The notes: generated from the sequence alone by a model not told the origin. Shown: positions 12,086 to 25,100, counted from the stretch's first letter. The stretch is 64,000 nt of DNA from Ignelater luminosus (GCA_011009095.1 VTPC01090599.1:7662-71661); one strand, 5' to 3'. Program-made: numbers and translations.

Positions 12086-14494
12086 GTAAAATGGGATGTA
12101 GTTGACCGATTTTCAAACTTTAACTAAAACACTTTACTAGATAAGAAAATAAACGTAGTCATTTTTTGTGCTATATGTGTGTGAGGTTTAATATAATTGT
12201 AGTAAACAAAATTGTCAATTTTGTGAAACCCTATCTTAGAAAAAAATAAAATGCAGTATCGGTCAACTTTACCCCGTATAGGATTTTAATTCATTATTAA
12301 CATTTTAATAAATTCTGTTTTTCACAAAATTGTTCAAAATTAAGAAAATTTATAAGTACAAACTTAAATTAACCATACAAAGCACATTTCTTCTTAACCT
12401 AAAACCGCTTACGTAAAATTAAATGTAGACATGTCTAAGTTAAAACTAAGCTTACCTCTTCGGCAAACCTTTGGCACACCCAGCTGTTTTATATACTGTT
12501 TATAGGAATGGTAGTTTCATCTTCACCATTGGGCCATGTAAATTTCCCAGATTTAAATCGTTTCGGAAACTTAATATTGGCTTCTTCGTCGTTTATTGAT
12601 ATAATCTTTTAACATAATGTTTAATGGTTTCTTTAGTTTGATATTCCACTGTGAACCAAGAATTTGTTTTTAAATCATTTGGGTGGAGGTATTCTTTTTC
12701 CTGAGAAATATTAGATCTAACTTCCATAATAGTATTTTCCTTTCCTCGATCACTTCCTTTGCTTACATTAGTCTCTGCCTTCGAACTTCATTCTCTTTAT
12801 TCGAAAATTCCTCTTTTCGTTGTTTGTGTTTTGCTTGTTGATGGCACATTGTCTTCATCTTTTTTCTGGACTGTCCTCAAGTGCAATTAATCTTCCAGGT
12901 ATAACATTTAACTTTCTTGTTTTTGTTGTAGCATCACGTATTTTGGAATTTCGTTGTTCTCCCAGCTAATAAACCATTACCTCAGTTATACCTACACCGT
13001 AAGCGGTTTGTTGGTCATCGTGAATTTTAACTAAAAGCTTCTCCTTGGAGAGAGGATAAATGCCACTGTTGGGGCCATGTTGTCAAAAAGTTTCTTTAAT
13101 AACCTTGGAAATAAAATTTTCTCAACCGAAGATGAACTTGGATTGCTTTTCTTCCATTCATGCAACAATTGGTTCCAGTAATTCTTCATAGCGTCAAAGA
13201 AGCTGACATCAAGGGAATGGCATAAATGTGTTGTATTTGATGGAAGGCAAATAAAAGCAATACTATTGACTTCACAAAGCTGGAGCACTACTTCTGTAAA
13301 ATAAAATTTGAACCTTTTTCCTTGAATTACTTAGCATGAAACGAAAATATAGTCTTAAACCAATCCGTAAAGTGAATCGCATCAAACCAACCATGATTAG
13401 ATCAGTTATAATGCGTCCCTTTAATACAGCATTTTTTTCGCTGCACGGAGAGCCTCTGGGGTCACCTTCACGTCAAGAATCTCACAAATTGGTTGCCTTA
13501 TGGACAACACAAGCCGGTAATACATCTCTAGTTGTAGAAATACATAACATAATTGTCATAGCACTTTTTCTAAAAATTATTATATTATTTGGATATTTGA
13601 CATCCCTCTGGAAAATTAGTTTCTTCTTTCCTGGATCTTCGCTTCAGTTACTTTCATCGTAATTAAATATTGCAGCAGGATTGACACCTTCAAGTGTTTT
13701 ACTTACCTCATCAAAAACGGAGGTTAACATTTCAGAGTTCACTGCAGCACGAGATCTCTTTATATTGTTGTTTAAACGTTCACTTAAAGTTTGCTTGTGT
13801 TGTTCTAAAAACCCCTTGTCCCAATCATAGTCAGGAAGATATTTTTGAAACACGAATTTTTTCCAATAAGATCAAGCTAAGCTTTTAGCCTTAAACGTAA
13901 ATCTAAGGTGTTTAGTGGAATTTTGCACAAGTAATTAACCTTCTAAAACCTCTGCCAAACACTTTTCTAAGGTTTCCTCACTATACTCTTTAAGGCGTTT
14001 TGTGCCATCTTTATGCTTGTACACCCTTGGCATTTTTTAATTATTAAACACACTCGTTTGCCAATCCGCAATGAAAACTAATGCAAGATTTTACAAGATT
14101 TATCTTGATGGTCAACTTCACCCAGTCGGTCAGCTTTATCCCAAACCCATGCAAAAACTGCGTAAATAAACAAATTTTCAGATTGTAACAAAACGAGAAA
14201 ATTAATTCAAAATTAAAACTGAGGTTATTATCTACACTAATGACTTATTGAAATAATGCTATTACTTTCCGATAACATTTTTAGTTTACTTACTGCTTTT
14301 TAGAGAAAAGTTTAAAAATATTTATTTTGTAACAAAATTTTTTGCATAAAACGTCATGTGTAACAGATATCTACAAAGAACAAAGTTAGCCTAAAACTGA
14401 TTAATAATAATAAACCCAAATATTATGTAGTCTTAAAGCGTTTTCCAACATTTTGGTCAACTTTGCCCAAGGGGTCAACTACAGCCCATTTTCA
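12086..14494 (-). mobile_element. Pogo-like DNA transposon inserted in a LINE
   Basis: Inverted repeats lie at 12086-12107 and 14473-14494 and share AATGGG.TGTAGTTGACC. Both ends also carry extra internal copies of GGTCAACTT near 12260 and 14110, a subterminal-repeat arrangement. The element is about 2.4 kb. The LINE reading is broken exactly between these ends, which shows insertion into an already present LINE. Confidence 0.85.
12470..14033 (-). pseudogene. Pogo/Tigger-type transposase (CENP-B-like), broken
   Basis: The ATG at 14031-14033 starts MPRVYKHKDGTKRLKEYSEE, the usual N-terminus of CENP-B-type helix-turn-helix transposases. Next come DYDWDKGFLEQH and ENIKRSRAAVN-like text (13644-13853), ending in IFNYDESN with the first catalytic Asp of the DDE_1 domain. 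Then GWFDAIHFTDWF (about 13350) and ICLPSNTTHLCHSLDVSFF (13190-13270), which carries the HSLDV block with the last catalytic Asp. Several stops and frame changes make it inactive. The protein would have bound the terminal GGTCAACT repeats, an inference from the family. Confidence 0.82.
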
Positions 14495-15690
14495 TCATAA
14501 ACGATCACATTTTAACACAAATCATTACTAGAAATAATATCTTCGGTAATAAATTGAACCTGGTTTTTTGTTTAATTGAAGAGTGTGAATTGCAGAAGTG
14601 TGACCTACTACTTATCAGTGAGGATGCATATTATCCAGCACGAATTACTATACTTAAAATACAGCAAGATAATAATACAAATGAAAGTCAGTTCTTCTTA
14701 ACAAATGAATTCAATTTTAAAAAATGTGACGTCATGGTCACCTATTAAATATAAATTGAGATCAGGTTCTCCACACCAGTGACGTCAATATTGCAGTCGA
14801 TTCCTCTGATGAGAAGATCAATGCAGTTTTGAATTCAATTGCACCTATATATAAAAACAAGTTATCAAAGACTTCTGTATGGTTTAATTCTGAGATAATA
14901 AATTCACTAAAACTAAAAAATCGTTATAGAAAAAATAAACAAATAAACCAATGCAGAGAAGAAAGGGGAAAATTAAAATCTTTAACTAAAAAAGCGTTTC
15001 AAGAGTAAATCGCGGGTGTAGAGAAAAATCTACCAATCTAAATGGTTTTTGAAATTACATTAACAGCAGCAAAAAGATAACTTAATCAGTAAATTATACA
15101 TATGATAATAGAGTAATAGAACAACCTGGAGTAGCTGATGCATTTGATTCATATTCTTGTTCTGTATATGCAGATCATCCAATCACGTATGATTTAAAAA
15201 GTAATAATCAAATTAATCTAATTGGCAATATTGAAATTTATGATTGCTTTAAATTTGATAACATCTCACATGAAGACTTTATTGATGCTATTAAGAAATT
15301 GGAACCTAAACCTGTAGATGGCCCAGACAAAACTCCACCGCGTATTATTATAGCGTATGCACCACTGATAGAAACTCCATTGCTACATATAATTATAATT
15401 CAGCTATTACCTCATACACATTTCCAGATAGGTGGAAGGAAGTTTGTGTCTGTCCTATCTCCAAAAAAGGTGGTTAGTCTTTGATTACCAATTGTAGGCC
15501 TATATCAATTCTATCTGCTTCGGTTCAAGTATTTGAAAAAATCTTATTTACTATATTATTTAATTGTATTAATTAAGTATATCACTACTAATAAACATGG
15601 ATTTGTGCCGAACAGGTCAGTAGCTACTAATCTATTCACGTTTACCAATGAAATCTATAATCCATTTGAAATTGACCACAAATTGATGCC
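14495..15690 (+). mobile_element. CR1/Jockey-like LINE (right piece)
   Basis: This continues the LINE at 11590-12085. NKLNLVFCLIEECELQKCD (14550-14620) is the endonuclease ID-LV block. DVNIAVDSSDEKINAVLNSI then VWFNSEIINSLKLKNRYRK (14790-14930) is the linker, DFIDAIKKLEPKPVDGPD (15280-15330) opens the RT, and KHGFVPNRSVATNLFTFT (15595-15650) is the QHGF-R box. It stops at the inverted-repeat element at 15691, before any FADD box. There are several stops and frame changes. Confidence 0.8.
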
Positions 15691-16444
15691 ATATACAGGA
15701 TGTCTCCAAAAGGTTGAGACATGGCTTAACTGCAGACTCCTGGGATAAAAATAAGAAGATTTAACCCAACTTACCTATATTCAAAATAGTCTCGTTAAGT
15801 TGGTACGAGGCGTCAAATATTTTTTGTATCTTTGTAATTTTTGATAACGCTTAGGGTTTGTCCGCAAAAAAATAAAATCTGATCATGCTTTTTTGATAGG
15901 AATAATCTAGAAATAATCTAGTTAGCCGGAATACCTATCTTAAAATGGCAAATCAGCAACATTTGTTTGTTGCATGTCAAAATGACAGAAGTTTAGTGTG
16001 ATAAAAACCAAGTAATTAGTTTAGCATTTTTTGTAAGTTGTAAGTGTATTAAACAAAAATGGCGCAATACAAATTTGTTGATAACTTTTTAGTGAAAAAT
16101 CATGTTTGTATAATTTGTTTTCTATAATAAATGTCAATGTCAAAATTCCTTAATTTATGCTAGTTAGAAATAAGATTTGCTTTTTTAGAAAACAACAATG
16201 AGAATGATTATAAATAAGAATTTAACAATAAACATAAAAACTTATTTAATAAAAAGAAATTAAACCAATTAAACAGGTTTGTACAAAAGTTAAATAGGAA
16301 ATATAACCAAACCAATGTCAAGCAAGCTATGGTTCAATTAACAAAGGTTGAACTTTTTAAAGAAAAGCCGGCTCTGAATTGTAAGACGTGTTGCTTATTC
16401 CCAAACATTCAGGGGAGGACCCGTAAAATGGGCATTCTGTATAT
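15691..16444. mobile_element. Non-autonomous inverted-repeat element, TATACAGG ends
   Basis: The left end ATATACAGGATGTCTCC and the right end, read in reverse, ATATACAGAATGCCCATT form short imperfect inverted repeats, so the element is about 0.75 kb with no coding capacity. Bases 15750-15820 resemble the reverse complement of 42500-42610 (ATTTAACC.AACTTACCT in both), so two members of one family lie in the window. The superfamily cannot be named. Confidence 0.55.
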
Positions 16445-16754
16445 AATTTGTAGGTATTACAAAATTCTAATAGTATTTACGTAAGTAGTTATACAGTATT
16501 CAGTTATAGGCTTTTTTGGAAACTGACAATATTGCATAACTTTTTTCGGTCAGGGAATTCTCGTGTCCCTATTGAAATGCAACCAAGACTAGGATTCTTA
16601 CAACATAACCAATCCGCAAGATCCAATTGTAAGTTTCTATTTTACGTTGCCCATTGAATGTTCAAAAAGCAGAAGAAACTTTGTCCTATTCACTTCTACA
16701 CATTTTTGCCAGTATTACATTAATTACATGACTGCAGGGATATAATATTTAATA

Positions 16755-16935
16755 ATAAATACAGGCATTTCGTTCAGAAATTTATACAATACATAGACTA
16801 TTGTATGGTAATAATCTGCTATTGCAAATATAAATACAACATATTATTAATCATCAATATTGAATATACCTTTAATATAATTCGTATGCAATATTAAAAT
16901 ATAATTTGCGAGAGTATTTCGTTCTAAAGCGTTGC
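16755..16935 (+). repeat. Diverged copy of a ~180-bp sequence also at 39781-39965
   Basis: Both copies share blocks in the same order: CGTTCAGAAAT, GATTATT-like or GACTATT-like text, CAATCTGC or TAATCTGC, TTAATCATTGATATTGA-like text, and GAGTATT. It is either a dispersed repeat or the shared 3' flank of duplicated OR genes. Confidence 0.45.
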
Positions 16936-18455
16936 TAATTATTAATTAAACAGGAACTGCAGTCATATTGATATAAATAAAACTTTTATACCAGAGCTGC
17001 TGATTATAGTCCAGTAATAGCGGATCCATGTTTTAATAACCACTCTGTTTTATAGTAAAGTAAATATTTAACTTTTGTTTTATCTACAAAGATGTAATAT
17101 TCACGTACTGTCGGTGTTTTTAAAAATTTTTTAATTAATCTTGTCTACTTTTATATTTAAAGTTGGGTCCATACTTATTAATTTCTACGTTATGTGTGGA
17201 ATGTCAAATTCAACAAATTTTCTCCGCACGGTGACAATTTTGTTTGCATATAACATTGTTAATCCTTTATGGTTAAAGTCACATAAAAAAAAACCTTTCG
17301 ATGCATTTCAAAGCCACGTTTATGCACTGGAGTTAATCCGATTGTTGTTTGAAATATTGAAAATATCAATTATTAGCAGTATGGTTGTTTGTTTTTTAAC
17401 AATAATGTAGGATAATCTGTTCAAATACGTTATTAATGAGCCGAACGGTATTTCAAATTGCAAACAGTATTGCCAATATTTAAATGCTTCGGAAAATTTT
17501 TCTTACGTGACTGTAGCTATACTTTGTCTTGCAGCTCATGAACCTTAGAACAGATTTTGCCAAAACCTAGAAATGAATAATACAAAGCTGAATTTTTGTA
17601 TAGAAGTTCTCTTGTATCCACAAAACAACATATCAGAATTTTCGAAGATTCTCATTCTAGTTTCCTCGAATTTTGGGGTCTCCTAGCAAAACTTCTGTAA
17701 AAATCACAAGCTTTCAGACAGTTTTTTCCTCTGCATAATGCACATAAATTAAATCATTGCAATTATTCTCTGTAGCTCTAACTACAAAGTGTAAGACAAG
17801 ACTTCTGCATTTTCTTTAGCATTGGCAAGAGATTGTTTTAAAATAGAAGACAAAATCCTTCGAGGACAGTTATATATTATTCTGTAACTATATAAAACCA
17901 CTTTAAGTAAAAATCTGGTTTTGTGCTATTATTTCTTATTTTTAACCTAATTTTAACGCTAGGTACTCATTAGTAATGATGCAAGGTCAATTTGATATTT
18001 GAAACTGGCGTATTTCTGGTTGATTTTAAAGTTTATTAATTTTTTATTTATACTAAACCGAGTTACTAGGCTATCTGCTGACTTTGTCATTCGATTTAGG
18101 ATCAACCCAGTAGAATCGGAAAACAAATGGCATCACAGCATTGTCGACATGAAGATGTGATTTTAAGTGTTGCAGAATTCAAGAACCGACATGGAAATCT
18201 TTGAGTTTCATAGGTACAGAAAAATACAGCTTTATACTGTTTTCTTCCAAGCTTACACAGCATTTGTTTATCATGTAGTAAGCCAAAATTAATGTTTAAA
18301 AGTAGAGATCGATATCGAATTGCAAGGCCGTTAGTTAATCTTCTATCTTCCATTTAAGACCACTTGGAATGCAATCAGGCTTCTGATTGCGCTATCGATT
18401 TGTCTGTTGCAATTGCAAGTGTTGGAGGTCATTAAGGTCTAGAAACTAAAAGAAG

Positions 18456-18870
18456 AATTTTGATATGCTGTTTCAAATGTGAAAGAAAAGTCGTACGCAA
18501 AAGCATAGCTTTATGTTGTCATTTGTGTTGGTACAAATCCTAATTTTCTGTTCGAATTTGGTATTCCTACTTGACAATGTACCTAGATATTGCGCCTTAC
18601 GCCCAAGAACATATTGTTCAAACGAAGATGCATGTAACATCTTTTACTGACAATAAGATCTGCTCTTTAAACTAAGATTAATTTGAGCAATAACCGAACG
18701 ATTTCTTGCGTGATGGTACGGTTTAGGAGTAAGAAATTTTAAAGGTTCTGAAATTCCAAAAAGACAATACGAAAATTTCCGAAAATTTTGATATGTTGTT
18801 TTGAAAATATTAAAAAGTCAATCTACAAAAAATTTAGCTTTACATAATTGTTTTCAAGGTTAAAACCTAA
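18456..18870 (+). repeat. Two diverged direct copies of a ~90-bp sequence
   Basis: Bases 18456-18545 and 18783-18870 share GAATTTTGATATG.TGTTT, then AAAAGTC, then TAGCTTTA..TTGT. A third, weaker copy may lie near 18200-18270. Spacing is about 0.3 kb, so this may be an old tandem repeat. Confidence 0.35.
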
Positions 18871-19849
18871 AATTCCTAGAATATCTGATCGGCATTAATT
18901 CCACCGTAATATGTAACTTAGTATTTATCCCAGAAATTTGTTTTATCCCTGACCCCTTTCACTTCTTCAATAATTATTGTTCTTTTGTAGCTAATTATTT
19001 CTTGGGGTAATTAAGCCATGTTCGCGAAAAAACGTACCCACTTTACATTTACGTAATAATCTATGTATAACGAAAAAACTGAACATATTTTATAATCGGA
19101 TTATACATTGAATTCTTATGTAGAAAATGCCAATCTAACATCTAAATTACGGATTTCTAAGAAAATTTCTAATTTTTTCCGCGAAGACCTCTCATTAGCT
19201 TTTGCACACCAGCCTCGTCACATTATTAAAAGCTTTGTTCTGTATCTTTTTAAACTGGTCTAAGCTTTCAGCAACTTGGTCACTTTTTCTAGCATGTCTT
19301 TTAATAGTAGTCCAATATACCTGCATTGTACGTATTTCCAAGAGTTAGAAAAGTTCATAGACTTCTCTACGATGAGTACGTTATTTATCTTAGCAGATTC
19401 AAAGTATCTGTCCCGTAGTGCGTGCTATCCAATTCAGGCGAAATAATGGAATAAATTCATGTTGTTTATACAATCAGAATAGTATTTTTTCAGTTTTATG
19501 GTACCTTTTGTAAAAAATGCAGTTAATGTTTTCCCACAAGGGCAAATTGCTTGACATACACGAATTATTTCATCAAATTTACCAACTCAGATTATTTTAT
19601 TGCATTGTTTGATATTATCACCTTGAACAACAGTATAAAGCCACGAACCGGGCAATGCACGTGTAACCAATTTCATGTATGTTTCATTGTCCATCAAGAC
19701 AACAAGAACTTTGTAATGTCATTTTAAGACACTGCATACTCATCCAGCCTCTGTTTCAAATTTCGTTTAGATATTTTCATCTTGAAAAAGTTAATTACTT
19801 TATTTCGAATAAATTCCCTTGTTAAACTGTTTAGATTGGTTAACAAACC

Positions 19850-20690
19850 TCATTTTTAAAGATCGCTGCGGACGACCCAGTACAAATTACAATGTACCAG
19901 CGGGCAGTACAAACTTTCCATTTATCTTATAGTTACCCATGTATTGTTTTCTTTCCCAGGGTGAATGTGACTACTTAGCTTCTTCGTCACGTATAATTGA
20001 GACCGGCGCGCAGTGTAGGGCTCGAAAGGGCGGGTATTCTGGCTTTAGTTTCCATAAAGGGCACAGATGTGAGCAGGTTCTACATAATTGAAATCTTTCG
20101 TTGCAAGTTCTTTTGTTTTTAAGAGTTGGTGTTTAGTGGAAATTCAATCGAAGGTGGCTTCGTGAATTTCATAGACGTCCTTTCAAAACGGATTTGAGCA
20201 AAGTTGTAACTTGCAGACAATCGGGCATAATTTGCTAAGTTAGTTTGTTCGTGTAAAGGCAATTTAGTTGTCGAATTCAGTCCGGAGCCTATGGGATCGT
20301 AAAAAGTAAAGCCGCTCCGTTTAATCTCTTTCTTGGTTTTATCCGAGATTTATTACTCAATTAAACATCTTGTGAGCAAGTGTCCGTTGTTTTGTGGTCG
20401 CAAGAAAAGAACCATTTTGTCAAACGGCCTTTCTAGTATTTGTTGTTTAGCTGGACATCGTAAGACACTGTAGTGAGACTAAAACTAGATTTAAGGATAG
20501 TTCCGTAGGCGTTCTGGCTTGAATAATGTCAAATGCGCGCACGAGCGCTTAAAGTAAAAGTTTGACCACGTCCCAACCAACGTTTCCCGCTAAAGATAAT
20601 TTGCGGCCTGGTTGCAATCTCTTCCTACCTTGAAGAGGTCCTCCTGATCCTGTATTGGTGAATTTAGAAGCCCAGGAAATTACAATATAA
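19850..20690. other. Less A+T-rich block of unknown nature
   Basis: This block has more G and C and more CpG than its surroundings (for example GACCGGCGCGCAG near 20003 and GCGCGCACGAGCGC near 20536). No open frame or splice-bounded exon can be defended. It could be a promoter and 5' UTR of an unseen gene or an LTR-like repeat. Confidence 0.3.
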
Positions 20691-21394
20691 AGTATTATTT
20701 ATGTTATTCTCTAGGGATTAATCTTGTTGCAATTTAAGATTGAAAATCGCAGTATTTAGCTTGGTTTATAAAGCGAACGTTCGAAGGGAAAGCTTTTAAT
20801 TATACTTTATCATATTGAATTAGAAGAAATTAGTTGTTCTGTGCTTATCTTAACTAAAAAGAATTGAGTCATAATTAGTTATTTTGAGACTGTAAGTATT
20901 TGTTGGTGAAATCACAAAACTTGCCTTTTTTTGGATGAGTAATTAAATTCTTAATATTAGTTTAAACATTTGTTGAAATAATAATAATATCTTGCTTTGA
21001 TTTATATATACTTTGATGTTTTTTGTTTGTTTCTTTATTTATTATTAAATTAATAAATCTAAGTAAAGTTTATTCAGGTGTTTTATTGGTTTATATTTGT
21101 AATTGCATTTACTTGTGCGTATTTATCTTTTAATTAGAGGACTATATTTAAATAAATTATTGTGCCTGAGATTTACAATTTCAGCTTAAAAATATCGTCG
21201 TACATGAAGGGCTAGCAGGTTCCAGATCGTTTAAATATTTATCAATTGTTTGGTAAGTGAAGGTGTATCAAGTCGATCACCCTGGTATCATCTTGTGCAT
21301 AAGCATTCGTGAAACTAGAACGTCAAGCAATATATTTTAAGTATTTGGAGTAATGTAATAAATAAAGTGTCTGTTGTGAACAACCCAGGTGATC
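20691..21394. other. No feature recognised
   Basis: A+T-rich, no coding block or repeat ends recognised. Confidence 0.4.
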
Positions 21395-21512
21395 TCATAT
21401 ACAGGGTGTTTTCTTGTAAAGAGCCTATATACAGGGCGATATTTTGTGAGTAACCTATATACAGGGTGTTGTTTTGTAAGGAGTTCATATACAGGGTGTT
21501 AGTCTACGAGAA
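21395..21512 (+). repeat. 30-bp tandem repeat, four units, built on TATACAGGG
   Basis: TATACAGGG starts at 21398, 21428, 21458 and 21488, an exact 30-bp period. The units read TATACAGGGTGTT (or GGGCGAT in the second), then TTTTGTAAGGAG-like sequence. Only the first half of each unit is strictly conserved. The conserved motif is the terminal motif of the inverted-repeat elements at 15691, 38578 and 42646. Confidence 0.9.
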
Positions 21513-21699
21513 GCTGCGTGGACTGGCCGATGGTTTCTTTTTGACTCTCATTATCTGGCGCACTTAGTTGTTACCATCTTTAAGATATATTCAGAATTTT
21601 TGCAAGTGTAAGCTTCTCTTTCCGTTTAAGGTAAGTTTAGATTGAACCAAGCCCATCTTCGGCTTGGAGCTACGGGACTGAACATCTTCCGATATCCGT
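21513..21699. other. Spacer
   Basis: Nothing recognised between the tandem repeat and the Tc1 fragment. Confidence 0.3.
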
Positions 21700-22170
21700 A
21701 ACGGGTATTAGACCTCTTTTTCAGGTTTTTCCCGTTATAACTCGTGAAATCTTCTAGCCCTTATTCTAGCTCGTTTTAATGGCATTTGGCTTTTTCTGTT
21801 TTTTGTCTTCACGTTGTGTCTGTTCGATTTTTTCTATAGTTGAGACACTTATGTTAACTCCCTTTGCGATTTATTTTGTTGACATTGAGCAGTTATTCTT
21901 AAGTAATGATACAATCGTTTCATCAACTTTACGATTGATAGGACCCTTTTTCTTCCAGATTTTGGCTCTTCGAGATTATTACGATATCTTCACAAAGTTT
22001 TTTAATCCTCTTTTTACATCATTTACGGATACATCCATAGAGTTGGCTAACTGCCTCAATGATAAGCCATTTTCACTACACCATTTGGGCACAATTATTT
22101 TTCAATTCTATTTACTGATTGGGAGCATTTTAAATACAAGTACTATAAACAGCAAAATATAAAATTATTG
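21700..22170 (-). pseudogene. Tc1-like transposase, N-terminal DNA-binding fragment
   Basis: The - strand translation reads ENGLSLRQLANSMDVSVNDV (near 22050-22110), a paired-like helix-turn-helix, then KKGPINRKVDETIVSLLKNN, CSMSTK.IAKGVNISVSTIEK and KKPNAIKTS. This matches the two DNA-binding subdomains and linker of Tc1 transposases. The catalytic domain is absent on the expected side and I see no terminal repeats. There is one frame change and at least two stops. Confidence 0.75.
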
Positions 22171-25100
22171 TAACAGTGACAAATGGTATTTTCAAGCTTG
22201 TGCACGAAGAAATCGGGACACATGGAAAACTAAATAAAACGAGTATATGCTAAATGTTTTGTATTTTAAACGTGTTAAACATTAATCTGAACAGCTTCCA
22301 ACGATATAATTACTGTTATTATTATAACCCATAACCAAAATGTTCCACTTTGCTTTTCACCTTACACATTAAATCATCATTAAATCTCGTATTTTATTTC
22401 ACTTTTTGTGAGAATCACAAAGATCTTTGCTTTTTCTATTTCTGTAGTTTTTGTTTTACCTTGGGTGAATTACTGCCTTTAGGCATAAAAGCGATACGAT
22501 TTTGTTTGATACCCCTCCGTGATGTTGTTGGCATAATGAATTGTGGCTAAACCAGGCCAAAAGAGAGTTGAAACTCTATGAGTTTTAATAAATGGTAGCA
22601 ACCTTCCTTGTTGATGGTTCTTTTTGTAATAACGCTTCCACTGATTTCTTCTTACGTGCAAATTGCATTAAATGTAAATGTAAATTCTGACATTTTCTTT
22701 CGTTTATATTTCTCTCTAACTTTAAAGGTGTTTGTACAAGTAAAGAACTCTTGTCTAGAGAGCAATAAAATGTTATTAAAAATCAAGTTTACAGTTGTGT
22801 TGCACCGGTTTTTGATTTTGCAATTTTGCTTTTCATTCCTATGTGGGCTTTATGCATGTTAACGGCTTTCAGTCTTTACCTTCTGAACACAAGATAAATA
22901 TGTTTCAATTTTGCTTGTCACATAGCTCAATGATTTGTTCAGATTTCGCTTCTTTTCTGTTTTTTTGCATTTTGGACCTGGTTTTTTACCAGAGTCAGGC
23001 TTTCGATTTATCGTCAGTTGTTTATGCAAATTATTTAAAACATTTGTAGTACATAGTTGATTTAGAAATTCACCGATCTTTTCCAATTGGCCAGTATGAC
23101 ACTTCTGGATTGTTAGTTCGTTTGCGCACAACATGCTCGTAAAGGATGAATTCAAGACAAAACTTAATAACAGTTTAAGATTTTATCTGCCACGTCATAA
23201 CTCATAACCACTTTTAAGTCTTCGAGTTATTCTTAGAAATGCTGGCTAACTTGCATTTGAGCAGTGTTAATATCTAATGTAAAGATTGGCGAAAATCATG
23301 AACCAGTGGATGGCACTTTTGAATGAAAGGAAGATGCACAATTGACGTAAACGGAATGGTAACCTAAAAAACATAAATAGGTGTAAATTTTTTAGTTGTT
23401 TTAACGGTATGGTAACTGATGTAATAACTGACATAAGTACATAGTGTATAACGACATAATGACAATATTAAGCATACAGCAGAAGTGTATAGCATAAAAT
23501 ATGCGAATCTGTTATATCTGTTATATGAAATATTAGTCATATGTCGTTCGATAGTTTTTGTAAAATCGCATTTGGAGGTATTCAAATCAGTTTGATTTTT
23601 TCAATTCGACGTTACAAAAGTCAAATTTAAATTTGATTATTCTTGTCTAAATCTAATTCCAAATACTCCTCATTTTATTTAGATAAAATCTGGACTCCAA
23701 CAGTTTCAAAAGTTTAGTTTTAAAAGTTTTTGATTTTATTAATTAAATAACGGCTATGACTGTTAAATTATAACGGCCTTGGCTGTTATAGCTGACACTT
23801 CGATCGAGTAGACAGTACCTACCGATATGCATAATTTAACGTGTAGATTTGACAAAAAGTTTATAACAAGTCTCTTTTATAGCGTTCTCATTTGCGATTT
23901 TGTTAACGTTTGTCTTAGAGTATTTATCAACGTCAATTTTGAATATTTCTTTAACTGTTAATGGGGAAAACATGCAAGAGCTTCCCTATTAACATGATAT
24001 TTTCAATTTTGACGCCAGATGTCGCCCACTTTACCAATTATTAACCTTAATTTTACAGTTAACGCCTACCGTCGTGATCAACTAGTACCAATAATATTTG
24101 TCAACACACTACCAACCGTATAAATAAAAAAATAGCCCACGATTAGTTCCTAAAATCATCAATTGACGGGAAGAACTAAAACAGATGTTTCGAGAAATAA
24201 CTGAACTCAGACTAACTTGTAGCCAAAGGTTATTTGCATTTTAGAAAAAACTGTAGGGATTTCTAAGTAATCAGATTTTTTTGTGCACAAGCTTTAAGTT
24301 TGCGTTTATAAAAAAAATTAAAATCAAAATGTACACTTTGTGCGAACATCCTTATTGGGCTAAGATATCACAATGGTATTGTATCTTAATTTTTGAATAG
24401 TTTAGAAAAATGAGTTTGTTTCTGAGTTGGGGACTTTATTGGGATAAATAGAAATTTTGTTGTTTTTCCTGCAGTCTTAAATTTTGTTTTCAGAAAACTG
24501 AATGAAACGACATAGTAGTTACAGCTAATTAAATTGTTTTTGTACTTTCTGAAAGGTCATGCTACACTGTTTGTCATTTACTGAAAAACATATCGGTAAC
24601 TTGTAATGATGGTCTTCAACATTTATTTTTGTTAATTTTGTTTGTAAATGTAAAAAGCGGTCATGTCAAACAAAAGAGGCGATTTCAATAAAATTATATT
24701 TACATTCAAGGGTATTTTATCCACGGGCTTTCAAATATATGAATTGAAAGAAAGAATGGCTATTGAATAGCCATTAGGCTGTCACTTCTGAATAGGCTGT
24801 TATCTCTTTCATAAAAAGGTTTTTTATAAGCAGGTACGGCGAGCAATATAGTTGTAGAACCAAAAAATGAAAAACTAGAATATTTTCAAGTCCTAAATTA
24901 TTTTATGTAAAGGAAAAATATAACACATCGCATAGAATTTTAAATATTAAAATGATAAGATTTTTTGAAACTGCCCCTTTTGTATAGCAGTTTTGTTCTT
25001 GTAAGAATTAAAGTCGAACTGTTCCTATTGTTTTGTTTCTTCCTTTAGAATTCTGTGTTACCGTTACGTTAGTTTAAAGATTTAATTTAGTATAAATTTA

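Larger units (their letters stand above)
16445..19850. other. Non-coding stretch with weak internal repeats
   Basis: No coding block was recognised; the open frame at 17141-17410 has no family signature. Bases 16755-16935 resemble 39781-39965, and 18456-18545 resembles 18783-18870. Confidence 0.4.

Noticed and set aside
17141-17410. An 89-codon hydrophobic open frame upstream of the OR gene
   Set aside because: It lacks OR marks and splice-flanked partners; A+T-rich DNA gives hydrophobic frames by chance.
21395-21512. CRISPR-like regular spacing of a short repeat
   Set aside because: The 30-bp units are contiguous with drifting second halves, not identical repeats with unique spacers, and the DNA is from an insect.
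21779-22162. A 127-codon + strand open frame
   Set aside because: The opposite strand encodes a Tc1 helix-turn-helix fragment, so this is its shadow.
24753-24771. Perfect 19-base palindrome ATGGCTATTGAATAGCCAT
   Set aside because: Too short to be meaningful alone in A+T-rich DNA; no repeat or terminator context.
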